DNA of 64,000 bases from assembly GCA_022496805.1 (NCBI GenBank), contig CM040088.1, positions 10,695,001 to 10,759,000 on the forward strand. The letters run 5' to 3'. Source of the stretch: Pohlia nutans. Taxonomy: Eukaryota; Streptophyta; Bryopsida; Bryales; Mniaceae. Below the pieces are notes generated by a model. The model was not told the DNA's origin, did no database searches, and was given only the letters and a program-made list of their open reading frames with translations. Position 1 is the stretch's first letter; every line of letters begins with the position of its first letter. The translations under genes and the position numbers were made by a program. Positions 8,991 through 19,711 of the stretch are shown one piece after another.

Positions 8991-10304
8991 TTAGAGACCC
9001 ATATATGCCGCCACAGTCTTCGCAACGTTTTGCATTTTCTTGTTGTTCAGATTGACTTCCAGATTGTCATGCTCTGAGATGAATCTGGCCTTCTCCTCCG
9101 CACTAATACCATAGACCTCGGCGCACTTCATGGCCAGCCACTTTGTTGTTTTGGTTGCATAGTCCCAGCAATTGGCGTTTCGTAAGCTGTAATCAGGATT
9201 CACTTCCTTCAAAATGGCGAGGATAGAATCCAGGGGGATAAAATGCTTCTGTCCACACTTGATGTCGTACAGTTTGGTTTTGTCGTTCAGAAGGAAGCCT
9301 GCTTCATCAGCGGTTTTGTACGAGATGTAGATTCCAGCTTTGCCAAGTTTGCCACCTGCGACCAGTTTCTCAGCTAAAATGTAGAATTTTTTGCTACTCG
9401 GATCTCCTGGTTGGAGCTCCAGAACGAGGTAGTCATGGTTAATCACACCCCGCTCCTTCATCTGCGTCATGTGCACACAAAAATATACATGCACATAACC
9501 CATCGTTAAGTCAAATTCTGATAAATACTGAACATGTGCTTAACCCCGAAAGGACCAACTCTGTCTATTGTATACTTTGTACGGCAAAGTTTAAATTAAT
9601 ACTCCTTTTGTGCACTCACGTATACTTTCACAAATTTAACATAGTGCACCTGCCGGGCAAGACTCTAGATCCAACATTATACCGGTCGGTACCTATCAAC
9701 ACCTGAAGGATACAAATGAATAACTTCACAGGCCTGTATAAATATTCGGACAACACTATGGACATTTATATATGTATGCAATGCAATTCATATATCATGT
9801 GAATTCATGTCAGATGGCGGCCACATGACCACAGAGTGGCTCTGAAATTGAGATAGATTTGTAGAGAAGATGAAACAATCATGGCGATCGTGCACTAGGA
9901 GACTCACCTGCTGGATTTCCTCGACGTCTGCGTCCGAAAGGTCCGCCTTCCCGCTGTCTTTCTTGAGTCTGTCCTTGTTCAACTGATCTCCCTCCAACCT
10001 GCTCTGACAGTAATTTATCGTAACAAGAGCGAGTTTGGGGTCCTTACGCATGGGCCTCAAACTCATCATCTCCAAGATCACCCCTGATCGTATCAGACCT
10101 GACTCCTTTGTGGACGTCATCCTGTGTCAGTCCTTTGCGAACAGCCGCTGCCACGTTCACGGAGTCTACTGCCAACTTGGCAAAGTTCCTGCTCTGGTGA
10201 TGAGAGTAGAGCGAGGAGGCCCTCTGGAGTGACTCTAAACTACCCGAAGATGATATCGAGGATGAGCTCCCCTTCGAGATTGATGCAAAGTATGAATCAG
10301 CCAT
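8991..10304 (-). pseudogene. NCWDYA-family gene, copy with a frameshift in exon 1
   Basis: Exon 1 runs from the ATG at 10304 to a CAGCAG|GTGAGT donor (exon end 9908). The 446-base intron 9462-9907 ends in GACGCAG. Exon 2 (9461-8991) encodes 156 residues. The layout matches the intact gene at 47057-48349 exactly, but here exon 1 has one extra base (ACGCATGGGCC instead of ACGCAGGGCC, near 10053). This throws codons after residue 85 out of frame, so no full product is expected. Exon 2 is unchanged, with NHDYLVLELQP, AGIYIS and NCWDYATKTTKWL. If the extra base is a sequencing error the gene is intact. It is divergent from the paralogue at 12141. Confidence 0.8.
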
Positions 10305-12140
10305 GGTTCAAGGGGAAATAGCAGCAAAAGCTCGAGCTACACTGAGATTGATTTCACTGATTCAGTGGTTTAGGGGCGGTTTACACTATGGACCAAGAGC
10401 CATGACCATGGAATTCTAAAATCTTTGATTGGCTCAAAAAGAGCTCTTGGTCCCATTTGGCTTTACACTACCTTGAAAAAAGGAGAATGACCACTAACTT
10501 TGAGGTCCCCAAAAATGCTAAAATTTCCCAAATGGATAATGTTTTCATGGTCTCCTTGATTATAGTTGAGTCGAAGCAAATGCCTCGACTCAACTATAAT
10601 CTAGGAGACCATGGGGCTCAAAAATCATTGATTGGCTAATGTTCAATTATTTAAAGAGAAAGGAGGAAAAGGGGGAGGTTAAAAGAGTGAATGATGAGCT
10701 TAAACTTGTCCCGGTCTAAATCCACTTTACACTACAAAGAGTGACCAAGTCATTTAAAATTGCATTTTTGATTTTTCATGGTCACGGCTCTTGACCAAGA
10801 GCCATGACCATGAAAATGATTTAATTTTCTTGATCATGGCTCTTGGTCCATAGTGTGAACCGCCCCTTATATACCTTACTCAACTTCGTCTGTGAGGTGC
10901 ACGCGGTGTCGCGGTACGTTACCATATTGACCAACATTTCTCCACGAGCCGTCAAGTCATATCTATTTTTGTGCGAAAAAAAACACAGGTTTAAATAAGC
11001 TAGAGTTGGCGGAGCATCACAACTCTGACATCAATTCCTACCGCCTCGGCCCTCGAATCTGGAACCCAGATCCATAGCAGCCGGAGGAAAGGCCCAAATT
11101 CGTAATGGGATGCAGCTCACAGAATGCTGACTTGGTACAGACAACCGAGAATAGTTTGGTACAGACGTACAGACCACCGCTATAAAAACTATAAGTTAAT
11201 AGTTTGAACTTTGCTTCGGGAGCGCGCTGTGATCCACTACTGTACCGACGTACTGTTTTCCCAATTTATTTTTATTTTTATTTTGGAACAAATGAAACTA
11301 AACTGAAGCTTCAATATTTTTTTTTGCCATCAAAATAGACGTTTTTTGAGTTTTCTTTGAGTTTAGAGACCACCAAGCTCTTACACACTTAATAATGAGA
11401 GACCACCAAATTCTTCCATTGATACCTTTTAACTATTTGGAGTGATGGAATAAGAGTATATTAAAGCAAAATCCATGGGATCTTATTCAAACTCGAGGTG
11501 AGTACACGGAACCAGCACCGAGCCCAGTCAAGAAGGAGCCCTGAAACTCAACATGTTTTCCCAAATTCTGTGTAGAAACTTTGATTCCAGTACTCCGGGG
11601 CCATCATTATGTGGAATCTTTTTTCAGGACTCTTTGTTTTAATTTATTTATCTTATTCTGGTCAAAACCATCGATGACCTATTAGGCAGAGTGTCTTACG
11701 ACTCTGTGTACATCGGACTGAGTTATTCTCCTCATTTTTCATTAAAGAGCACCCTCCCGCTTTCTAATGAAAAAAAGAGTATATGATGTACAGTCAGCGG
11801 GTTAACAGCTGAGAGTATAGGTTGCTCACTGTTGTCTTCAAAATTACAGTTGCAAAGGGACTCCGAACTGCTGACCTAGCTTAGATCTGCGGGAAGAAGA
11901 AGAAGAAGACCCTAACTTCCGTACTTAGCTTTGTTCTTGTCATTTTACTGATAAACATGTCATCTTTTCTACCAAGGCAAAGAGGTGGGCAGCTTTGGCT
12001 TGCAAAGGTAGACCACTAGAGTTCAACTTCGTCTTTACTTGCAGTAACAATTCTTACCGACAAACTCTGATGATTTAGATTTCTAGTTTTTCTTGTCCCG
12101 AGGGGATTAGTCGCCAGTTATTTAAAACGACAAAAGAATC
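10305..12140. promoter_or_regulatory. Shared intergenic region of the divergent NCWDYA gene pair
   Basis: The start codons of the minus gene (10304) and plus gene (12141) face away from each other across 1.8 kb. Without MITE C (10373-10866) the spacing is about 1.34 kb. Visible features are a TATAAAA-like element near 11183, T/A-rich tracts near 11270-11330, and a short GAA run at 11893-11910 about 230 bases before the plus start. The region also appears upstream of the gene at 36834-38146, but without the plus partner. Bidirectional promoter activity is an inference from geometry. Confidence 0.45.
10373..10866. mobile_element. MITE C, multi-hairpin element, TTA target duplication
   Basis: Termini GGGGCGGTTTACACTATGG and CCATAGTGTGAACCGCCCC, about 33 bases of near-perfect inverted repeat, are flanked by TTA (10370-10372 and 10867-10869). 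The paralogous position near 168 has the uninserted sequence. The length is 494 bases with no coding capacity. The interior contains a second foldback of about 30-base arms (10549-10617) built on TATAGTTGAGTCG/CGACTCAACTATA, and a third compact palindrome around 10780-10813 based on CTCTTGACCAAGAG. Related to MITE A by its CACTATGGAC terminus. Confidence 0.85.
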
Positions 12141-13301
12141 ATGATGTCAAGCTCAGGCGTTACTAAGCTGATAGGCCGCGGTGTGTACAACACATTTCGG
12201 AAGGCGGCGAAGATACCTGTCGACATTGATCGTCATCTTTTGCATGGAGAGAATACGGTCCTGAAAGGGTCAGTGTACGACCGTGTCGAAGGAGAAATTG
12301 GAGAGGAGGCGTTCAAAGAACTGTGTCAAGACGATGCTCTTGTACTCGAGACGATTTTCTACTGCCAAGAGGAGCTACATTCGCTTGGCAAATCTTTGCA
12401 GGCATCTCGAAAACTTCTGAATTCCAGTTTTGACGAAAATGAGCAGGTACTGCATGCTCACAACCTCGGTGTGATTAATTGCTGCTGCTTCTTAACGTTG
12501 TTAGCTTCCTCATTCAGAAAATTTTCATAGGAATAGTGAACAACGTGCTACTTGCTCCCTTGCCATTACAGTAAGTCCTTGGAACCGTGATTCAAGACCT
12601 TATAAAATCGTTACATTAGAATGGTTTACAAATTAAACTATGGTTATCATATATCAAACTAGTTCTTTCCACATTTAAAAAATATTATATATATAGGTAT
12701 ATATATAACCATTTTGATATATGTAACCATTTAAAAAAATATTATATAGTATGCATTCTTTTGTAAAGTCGAGATTATCGATGGTGGTGGTATGGAAGTG
12801 CAGAAGAAGAGGCTGATTAACCACGACTTCCTCGTGTTGAAGCTCCAACCTGAGAAGCAGAATGAGCCTGCATTCTACATTAAGGCTGAAAAAGTAGCTG
12901 GTGGGGACGATGACAAAGGGAAGCCAGCTACAGCAGGTATTTACATCTCCGTTCACGAAGGGCTGAACGATCAGGACATGGAACGCAGATGTTGTCTTCA
13001 TAGGATTGAATGTGGCAGTATTCATGTTAGTCTTGACAAAATCATCGCCGTTCTGAAGAAGAAAGATCCAAATTATGATAGACGGGACGAGAATTGCTGG
13101 GACTATGCCAGGAAGACCACCGAGTGGCTGCTGGAAGCATGCAAGAAGGCCTTAGCCACTGAAAAATGTGATGAGTATCGGAGGTTGCACTGGGAATTGG
13201 AGCACTTGGAAATCAATCTCGTCAAGAAGCATGCTGTCAACACAGTCGATAGGGCGGTGAAGTATGCAAAAACCCATGTGTGGGATAAATTGAAGTCCTA
13301 G
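12141..13301 (+). CDS. NCWDYA-family gene, plus-strand paralogue (two exons)
   Basis: Exon 1 (12141-12446, 102 codons) ends GAGCAG|GTACTG. Exon 2 (12804-13301, 165 codons plus stop) follows an acceptor GAAGTGCAG, placed by alignment with the minus-strand gene. The joined product is about 267 residues. The N-terminal part (GSVYDRVEGEIGEEAFKEL...IFYCQEEL) aligns with the exon-1 product of the minus gene, and both introns are phase 0 at the same place, so the two are ancient paralogues. The C-terminal domain has INHDFLVLKLQP, AGIYIS, ECGSIH and DENCWDYARKTTEWL. Candidate active residues are His109, His176 and Cys200, by analogy with LRAT/NlpC-P60 folds; this is inference. No signal peptide or membrane segment is seen. 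An identical gene lies at 50186-51346. Confidence 0.8.
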
Positions 13302-13397
13302 TGAACTAGGACGCATCAATTAATGCAGGCATTTCAAATTTGACCTGCTGATGAATGCATGCTGTGGGATGAGAGGCAGGTGCCACATGAGACTTCA

Positions 13398-13640
13398 CTA
13401 CATCTCTTTGCATAGCTTGTGAGATAAATTTCCAAAATAGTGAGCCTGATCAACCACATTAATTGTGTAAGGTGCTGTATCAAATGTACTTGAGAAATGA
13501 GAAGTACGTGCTGCACGACCAGTTAAATATATTCTGAAATTATGCTCAGGCTGACCGGTCTTCCCAGGCTGGTTTAGAACTAAAAAAACATTGTATTGTT
13601 GCGTAAGTAGTGTTTGCCTTGAACCCTGAATCCTTGGCAC
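13398..13640 (-). other. Coding-like fragment antisense to the plus gene's 3' flank
   Basis: An 80-codon minus-strand frame contains QQYNVFLVLNQPGKTGQPEH, FRIYLTGRAARTSHF and TAPYTINVVDQAHYFG. Its composition looks like a real protein rather than a shadow frame, and no gene is encoded on the other strand here. I do not recognise the family. The first 17 or so codons overlap the segment shared with 1895-2030. It may be a remnant of a host or retroelement gene. Repeated unchanged at 51443-51685. Confidence 0.3.
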
Positions 13641-14245
13641 ACGCTTAAACGGCTAAATAAAACTATGGATAGATGCGTGGTTTCTCACTCTGTTCATTGT
13701 GCTTTTCACCGTACGCGCTAGTCCTACGTGACGATGAATCGTACTCACCAAATCCAACTAAAAAATTGGTGAGTGCGAAGTGGCGCCGTTTGATTCAGTG
13801 AAAAGCGACAGCTTCTCCTTGTAGTGCATTCTGTGGTCAATTTGTTGTTTCGCTACTCAGAGAGCTACGTTGTGGCACTCCTTGCCACGCATATCTCGGA
13901 CGCGGATTCATGGGTGTTGGGCGGCGACATCAACATGGTCGAGCATGAAGATGATTGCACCGGCACTCCGAATAAACTCTCAGAGGAAGAAACAAGATGG
14001 TTGAAACAAGATGATTCTCAAACCTGGCCTAGATGATACCTAGCACAGTGACGACTACTCACATTTTGGCTTGCTTCTTTTTTCCTAGTCGAACAAACAA
14101 GAAGGCCAATCACATAGCATAGCTCGATTAGACAGGTTTTATGTGGAGTATTGGGGATGTAATCAAGGTGGAAAAATCAAGTACCTAGACGGCCACAATA
14201 CACTCTCTAACCACTTTCCGGTATCCCTCCATATCCGTAAGAAAA

Positions 14246-14371
14246 TTTGCCCGCCCTGTTTTTAGTCCTTAGTGTCGTTGTGGTCCCCGCCCAGGCCACC
14301 TGTGACTGGGTGCTATTTTTTGTGTCTATTGCAATGAAATTCTATTTCATTTGTGTCAAAATATATATACA
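14246..14371 (+). mobile_element. 5'-truncated LINE tail inserted in the L1-like LINE
   Basis: A 126-base insertion is flanked by a perfect 10-base direct repeat CGTAAGAAAA (14236-14245 and 14372-14381). It ends with AATGAAATTCTATTTCATTT and an AT-rich tail, as in LINE 3' ends. Removing the insert and one repeat makes the host LINE frame continuous across the junction (HIRKKSRLNNGD), which independently supports both boundaries. Confidence 0.8.
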
Positions 14372-16670
14372 CGTAAGAAAAGTAGACTAAATAATGGGGA
14401 CCGTCAATTTAGATTCAACCTCTCCTTCTTGGAGGATGAATCCATTCTAAATTAACTCCGTGACCACTGTCAATCCAAGCCCCGGCCTTCTTCGGATAGT
14501 GGTGGTTGGTCACTTTGGGTGACCAGAGCTCTCCTCAAAGTCAAACTCTTCTGCCGGCAAGAGGGCAGAACCCGGGCAAACCTTCGTCGTGAGAAAGAGA
14601 AACAATTGAGGAACATGGCTTAGCAACTCAACGACTATTAGAGGCTCTATCCAGCGACATCACGCTCCAAGACCGACTCTTTGCAGCCACACAAGAGCTC
14701 ACAGAGAAAGAATAGAGTGACGCACAGTAGGCCAACATTCTCTCTTTGGCCTAGTGGTCTCAGATTGATAGTCGGATGGACGGAGCCTTTTTTGCTAGGT
14801 TCGGGAATCCCAAAGCAAAACTCCAATCCAACTCCTCATAGGACACGACGGGTAGGAATGTTCCTCAAATGAGGAAATGGCGTCATATGCCAACTCCTAC
14901 CATCAAGTGCTTTTCGCAACAGAAGGCGTCTCAGGGAATGTGAGCATGCCCGACTTCATTGTTGGAGACAAATTCTACGCTTAGTAACCCCGGTGATGAA
15001 TTTGAAGCTCACCAAGGCTATTGACTTGGAAAAAGATCTTGAAGCCTTCAAAGCCCTCCCCTCAAATAAGGCTCGAGGGCCCGATGGCTTTCCCTTTGAG
15101 GTTTTTGTCAAGCTTTGGGACTCACTAGGTGCAGACCTGCTTGAAGTCTTCACAAAGGCACTACACCAAGGAGTCCTTTGCAGAGAACTCAATACAATAC
15201 AAGAATCCTATGCATTATTTCCAAGGGTGGCATTAAACCCAACATCAAAAACTGGAGACCAAATACTCTTTTACGAATGGTTTACAAGATCCTAGCGAAG
15301 CTTATGACTAAGCGAGTCCAACCAATGCTTAACTCCTTGATTAGACCCAACCAAAATGGCTTCTTGAAAGATTTTAGCATTGTAGACAATGTCTTTCTGG
15401 CTATTAAACTACAGATTGGACTATCGAGTCTAATCAACAGATGGTCATTCTTCTTCTCGATTTTGAGAAAGTTTATTACATAGTAAAATGAGATTTTCTC
15501 GAAGGTACCATGCATGCGATGGGGTTTGATCCAACTTGAACCAAATGGACACGCGCTCTTTATATAGACTCTTGGTGCGCGGTTGGCCTAAATGGCACAA
15601 CTAATGAAACTTTCAAGTTCTCTAGGTCCATTCGGCAAGGTTGCCCCTTAGCACCCTTTCTCTTTCTAGCAAATTGCCTAGGACATGTTCTAGAAAATGT
15701 TCTAGAAAATGACCCGCTAGTTGAAGGCATCTCCTTACCCAACTCTAGAGAACTTCTCATAGATTGTGAGTTTGCTAATAAAATTAATCTCTATCTTGTT
15801 GGTAATCTCCAAAACCTCATCAATGTCAAAGTTGCTTTGTCTCTTTTTTCGCTTGCTTTTGGGGCCCAAATTAATTGGGATAAATCCAGTCTATTTGGAT
15901 CTCCAATAAGCCTCGACCTTTTGACTAGGCCTTGAGGACAGCCTCAAATGAATAAGGCCATGAGAGATGACCAAATATTTAGGCTTTATGATAGGTTTCC
16001 AAGTCTCTAATAACGATAGATTCAGTACAGTGCTTTCAGCTCTGCACAAAAAGTTAACCTATTGGAGCACAACTCATTTGTGCATTGCTAGCATGATACT
16101 TGTAGCCAACCAAGTCCTCTTTGCGTCCATTTGGTATGTGGCTTCTTGTTAGAACCCTCACATGCGATCAATAGGTCAAGTAAAAGCCCCAATTTGCAAT
16201 TACATTTGGTCTGGTAACGACAACACGAAGAATCAAAGGACTAAAGTCGCTTGGAACTCACTCATCTTGCCTCAAAGCCTTGGGAGCCTCAAACTCCTAG
16301 ACTCGGAACTCCAAATCCATGCTCCCTTAGTCCATGTTCATCATAAGTTCAATGCTAGACCTAGGCCCTCGGCGAACGCTTATGCTCTACCGCATATCTA
16401 GCATTCGCCCCCAAAAAGGAGGCATTTGGCCTCCTCATCTCCACTTTATTCTATATGCGAGCACTATGTATGACTCATGCTCGCGACTCTGATGGGGCAT
16501 ATAGAAAGTTTGGATCCGCATTCAACACCACTTGACTTTCCAAAAGCCCAAGACTTTGGAAGCGATTGGTCGTCAATCTCTCTTTTGGAATGGGGAGCGA
16601 TGCAATTCCGAAGATCAAATGTTTGGAAATTTGGCCTATGCATTTGGTTGCAACTGGGCACGTAAGCACA

Positions 16671-16969
16671 TCATCATAAACTTAAGAAGTCATGTTTTTG
16701 CAATGCTTTACGTATGCTGTTGAGATGAAGAGGGGTGATTACGTTCGACATACATTTTATATGTGTTTATTGTATAAAAAACGTAGGAACGACATATTAT
16801 AAACATGAAAAAACATATCATGATAAAATTTACATGTTTGTAATATGTTCTTTGTATGTTTTTTCTATGATAAACATATGTAAAACGTATGTCGAATGTA
16901 ATCACCCATGTTCATCTCAACAACATACAAAAAACATTGCAAAAACATGACTTCCTAAGTTTGTGATGA
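16671..16969. mobile_element. Foldback element D1
   Basis: About 300 bases that are almost entirely an inverted repeat. TCATCATAAACTTAAGAAG at the left is answered by the complement of CCTAAGTTTGTGATGA at the right, and the arms stay complementary through AAAACATTGC and GTGATTACGTTCGACATAC to a centre near 16820. Both flanking bases next to the CACAAACTT core are AT, but a definite target duplication cannot be read. No coding capacity. The same family as D2. Confidence 0.75.
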
Positions 16970-17170
16970 TACACCAAATTCGAGACCTTTGGAACGACCA
17001 ACGTCAAGGCTAGAAGACAACCAAAGATTTCAACACAATTCTAGGCCGGAGTTTCACAATCCAACGCCTCATTCAACTCATCACCTTTATCCCGCATGAT
17101 TGGTGTCTACGTGGCCAAAGTCCCATTTGATGAAAACGAATAGGTGGCCTCCATCTCACTAGCTCACTTA

Positions 17171-17463
17171 TCACAAACTTAGGAAGTCGTGTTTTTGCAA
17201 TGTCTTAAGTATGTTGTTAAGATGAACAAGGGTGATTACGTTCGACATACGTTTTACATATGTTTATTGTGAAAAAAACGTACGAATGACATATTACAAA
17301 CATGTAAATTTTATCATGATGTGTTTTTTCATGTTTGTAATATGTCGTTCGTACGTTTTTTATACGATAAACATATGTAAAATGTATGTCAAACGTAATC
17401 ACCCATGTTCATCTCAACAACATACGTAAAACATTGCAAAAACATGACTTGCTAAGTTTGTGA
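17171..17463. mobile_element. Foldback element D2
   Basis: A second, slightly better preserved copy of the D1 family, 293 bases, with ends TCACAAACTTAGGAAGTC and its complement. The arms pair nearly to the centre near 17315 (ACATGTAAATTTTATCATGA). It lies 200 bases from D1 in the same dead LINE. Transcripts would form a long hairpin. Confidence 0.75.
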
Positions 17464-18105
17464 TTCTCGCGATATTCGTGAAGTTTTCCAAATCAGAAAT
17501 CCACCATACCAAGGTGTTTTGTTCTCACAAATAGCAACTAACTTCTTCATGAACACCGACTCAGTTTTGCAGGATCTCTCGGTCAAGCACCTCTACAAGC
17601 TTTGTCTAACTACCACAACCGGTGACCTGAAATCGATTGCTACCAACCCGGTCGACCACTCTGGCAATGTTTGGATGATGGGCTTGGCCCGATCCCTGGC
17701 CATTGATCCGATGGAATGGACTTGGAGCGCGATTCCAAATCTTTTTTCAACTACTCCGAACGTATGGGCTACCGCATCGACATGGCAGGGAAGGTGCAGC
17801 GCAGCAGGTTACAAGTCAAACACAACGTGTTGGAATTCACAGAAGAAGAATCCCAGCATGCTGTCAATGACACAAAATCAAACCGGCAAAACTCCAATTT
17901 TTCTCGTGGCAATTTAACTCTAGAGTGTTCTCTATGGCAGTTGGGCACACATCATGGACTTCCCCAGCACTTGCGCTTGTTGCGCATCAAGTCTCCTAGA
18001 ATCCCTGGAACACTTGTTTATAGAGTGCAAATTTGCCAGACATATCTGGAACCGCGTAGCTAGCATCCGATCAGCTTATTGGATTGGTTTCACTCTTTCA
18101 AAAAT

Positions 18106-18457
18106 AAATAATATAATATAATATAAATAGATAAATTGTAACTCAAACAGAGATCCGAAAATGTTAAATGTAGGCTCAACCAAATCACTTTTGAAGATCT
18201 TTGCTCAAATTTTAATTGTGGGACCTCATTGTATTTGTTCCCAAATCAAATAATTTTTAGATTTTAAAAAATAATAAAATCAAATAAAATTAAAAATCAA
18301 ACTTAGCATAATCCAAACCAAAATAAAAACACACGTTGACTTCAATAATTGGAGAGGAAGCTTCTATAAAATAACCATCTAAAATTGTTTAGAAAATCAA
18401 AAAAATAATAACAGAGAAAACCCAAAAGTTGTCTAGCCTAAATGCTCGGGGAATTAA
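18106..18457. other. AT-rich stretch without recognisable features
   Basis: Between the LINE end and the second TTAA element I see only AT-rich DNA, including short AATATAATAT repeats at 18108-18126. The flanking sequence CTCGGGGAA leads directly into the TTAA target. Confidence 0.5.
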
Positions 18458-19037
18458 CCCCTAAACATCACAGCGTCCAGTTTCTGGACGACTAACAGAT
18501 TCAAACCCACCCTACGTTCTCATCAATGTTTGGATGAAAGTCATCCAATTTTTTGGAGATACTTCACCAAGTTGTTGTCCTATCTAATGGTTGGATTTAG
18601 TCATACTTGAGTACATATTTTTCTAAAATTTCAAATGTAGAAGTATGTCTAGTCATTGACCACGCCAAAATTGCATTGACTGTAGTTCAAAAGTGGCCTT
18701 GCAAAAATGAGGTCATAGATTTAAGGAACAAAAAGATTTCAAAGAATCACCACGTTTAAGAGTATCTCATTTCAAATTCATTCCAACAAATTTTACTCAA
18801 AAAATATTAAAATATTGTTTGTAATTGAATTTAGAAGGAATTTTTAATTTGAACTTTCAAAATTGATAATTAAATATTGGTGATAGTATTAGTGAATTGA
18901 ACCGTACAAATGGAATCTAAAATTCAAAATCTAGGACTTTCATTTGTATATCAAATCCAAAATATTCTTCTAAATAGTATTTTATGACGATTTTTCTCAA
19001 GTTGTCAATCCCAGGGACACCCTGGTACGTTTAGGGG
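18458..19037. mobile_element. Second piggyBac-like MITE, TTAA target duplication
   Basis: A 580-base element begins CCCCTAAAC and ends GTTTAGGGG, flanked by TTAA at 18454-18457 and 19038-19041. Just inside the right end, GGGACACCCTGG forms a small palindrome. Inside the left end is CAGCGTCCAGTTTCTGGACG, with a CCAG..CTGG hairpin. The termini differ from those of the element at 7070, so this is a separate family with the same TTAA preference. No transposase. No empty allele is available in the window. Confidence 0.75.
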
Positions 19038-19041
19038 TTAA

Positions 19042-19711
19042 TAAAGTGAAATGGGAGAAATTACATCCGTTATAATCTCATTCTATTGAGTTCACAACAC
19101 TTACTTTTGCTGATGCACAACTAACATTGTTTCTTCATGCAATCAAGTCAAATTAATTAATTAATCAATCAATTAATCATGTCAAATTCCACTTACAAAT
19201 TCCATGTAAAGTGAAAATTTCTTTCTTTTCCACTTTTTCGCAAGATAATGAATCGAAAAATATTGGTGACTAGTGGGACCCGTGCCGTTGAGCACATTGA
19301 CATTAGTTTAATGTTAAGAACTTTTATCGACTTCAAATATGTTGATTCAAGAAATGAAAAAATAATATGAATATTATTTATTTAGAAAAAATAAAATATA
19401 CATTGAAGGCCTCAAACATTGCCTCTATTTGATTTTTTTATCTTTTTTTTTTTTAATCTTGAAAGACAAAGGACAAAATTAATTAAAGTGCAAGAAGAAA
19501 AAACAATCAGCCAAGGTCCCAAATGAGGGTTGGCAGACAAATGAGAGTGGAAGCAAGCTTCCATCTAGCTATTTATTTATCTTTTGTACAATTCACCTTA
19601 GAATTCTATTTTTTGATAACATTCTATTGGATCAATCTTCAATAAAATATACATTGAAGGCCTCAAACATTTCCTTTGTTATATATATATTTATCTTTTG
19701 TACAATCCACC
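19042..19711. other. Gene-free stretch with duplicated 3' end of the kinase gene
   Basis: The sequence ATAAAATATACATTGAAGGC occurs at about 19391 and 19644. The block TTTATCTTTTGTACAAT...GGATCAATCTTCAA occurs at about 19570-19640 and again at 19690-19757, where it covers the end of the kinase frame. The kinase terminus has therefore been tandemly duplicated with an unrelated A/T-rich spacer. ATTAATTAATCAATCAATT at 19152-19172 is a short simple repeat. Confidence 0.55.

Larger units (their letters stand above)
13822..18105 (+). pseudogene. L1-like LINE, decayed, with three nested insertions
   Basis: Plus-strand remnants appear in the order of a plant L1-type ORF2. An endonuclease piece comes first (WVLGGDINMVEHEDD at 13910, then ARLDRFYVEYWG and LSNHFPVSLHIRKK at 14130-14245). 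Reverse transcriptase follows (SNKARGPDGFPFEVF at 15065, NWRPNTLL...YKILAKLM at 15250, PNQNGFLKDFSIVDNVFLA at 15350, IRQGCPLAPFLFL at 15630). Then come KYLGFMIG..., WIGQVKAP-type C-terminal blocks and a terminal zinc motif (CACC...EHLFIECKFARHIW at 17970-18050). The catalytic YADD is replaced by FANK near 15772. Many stops and frameshifts make it dead. Nested in it are a LINE tail (14246-14371) and two foldback elements (16671-16969, 17171-17463). An A/T-rich tail follows at 18100. Confidence 0.88.

Noticed and set aside
9462..9907. Reading the minus-strand gene as two separate genes or unspliced frames
   Set aside because: Strong GTGAGT donor and GCAG acceptor, both phase 0, and the same split in the plus-strand paralogue show that it is an intron.
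13740..13775. Short inverted repeat ACTCACCAA/TTGGTGAGT as a terminator or element end
   Set aside because: Nine-base arms with no run of T or target duplication. Likely chance.
16708..17429. Several mutually similar 60-70 codon frames (MITFDI(H/R)FTYVY...)
   Set aside because: They are translations of the arms of foldback elements D1 and D2 on both strands. The similarity comes from the inverted repeats.
19552..19566. GGAAGCAAGCTTCC hairpin as the Helitron 3' terminal hairpin
   Set aside because: No CTRR sequence follows at the expected 10-12 bases on the minus strand, so the terminus cannot be assigned here.
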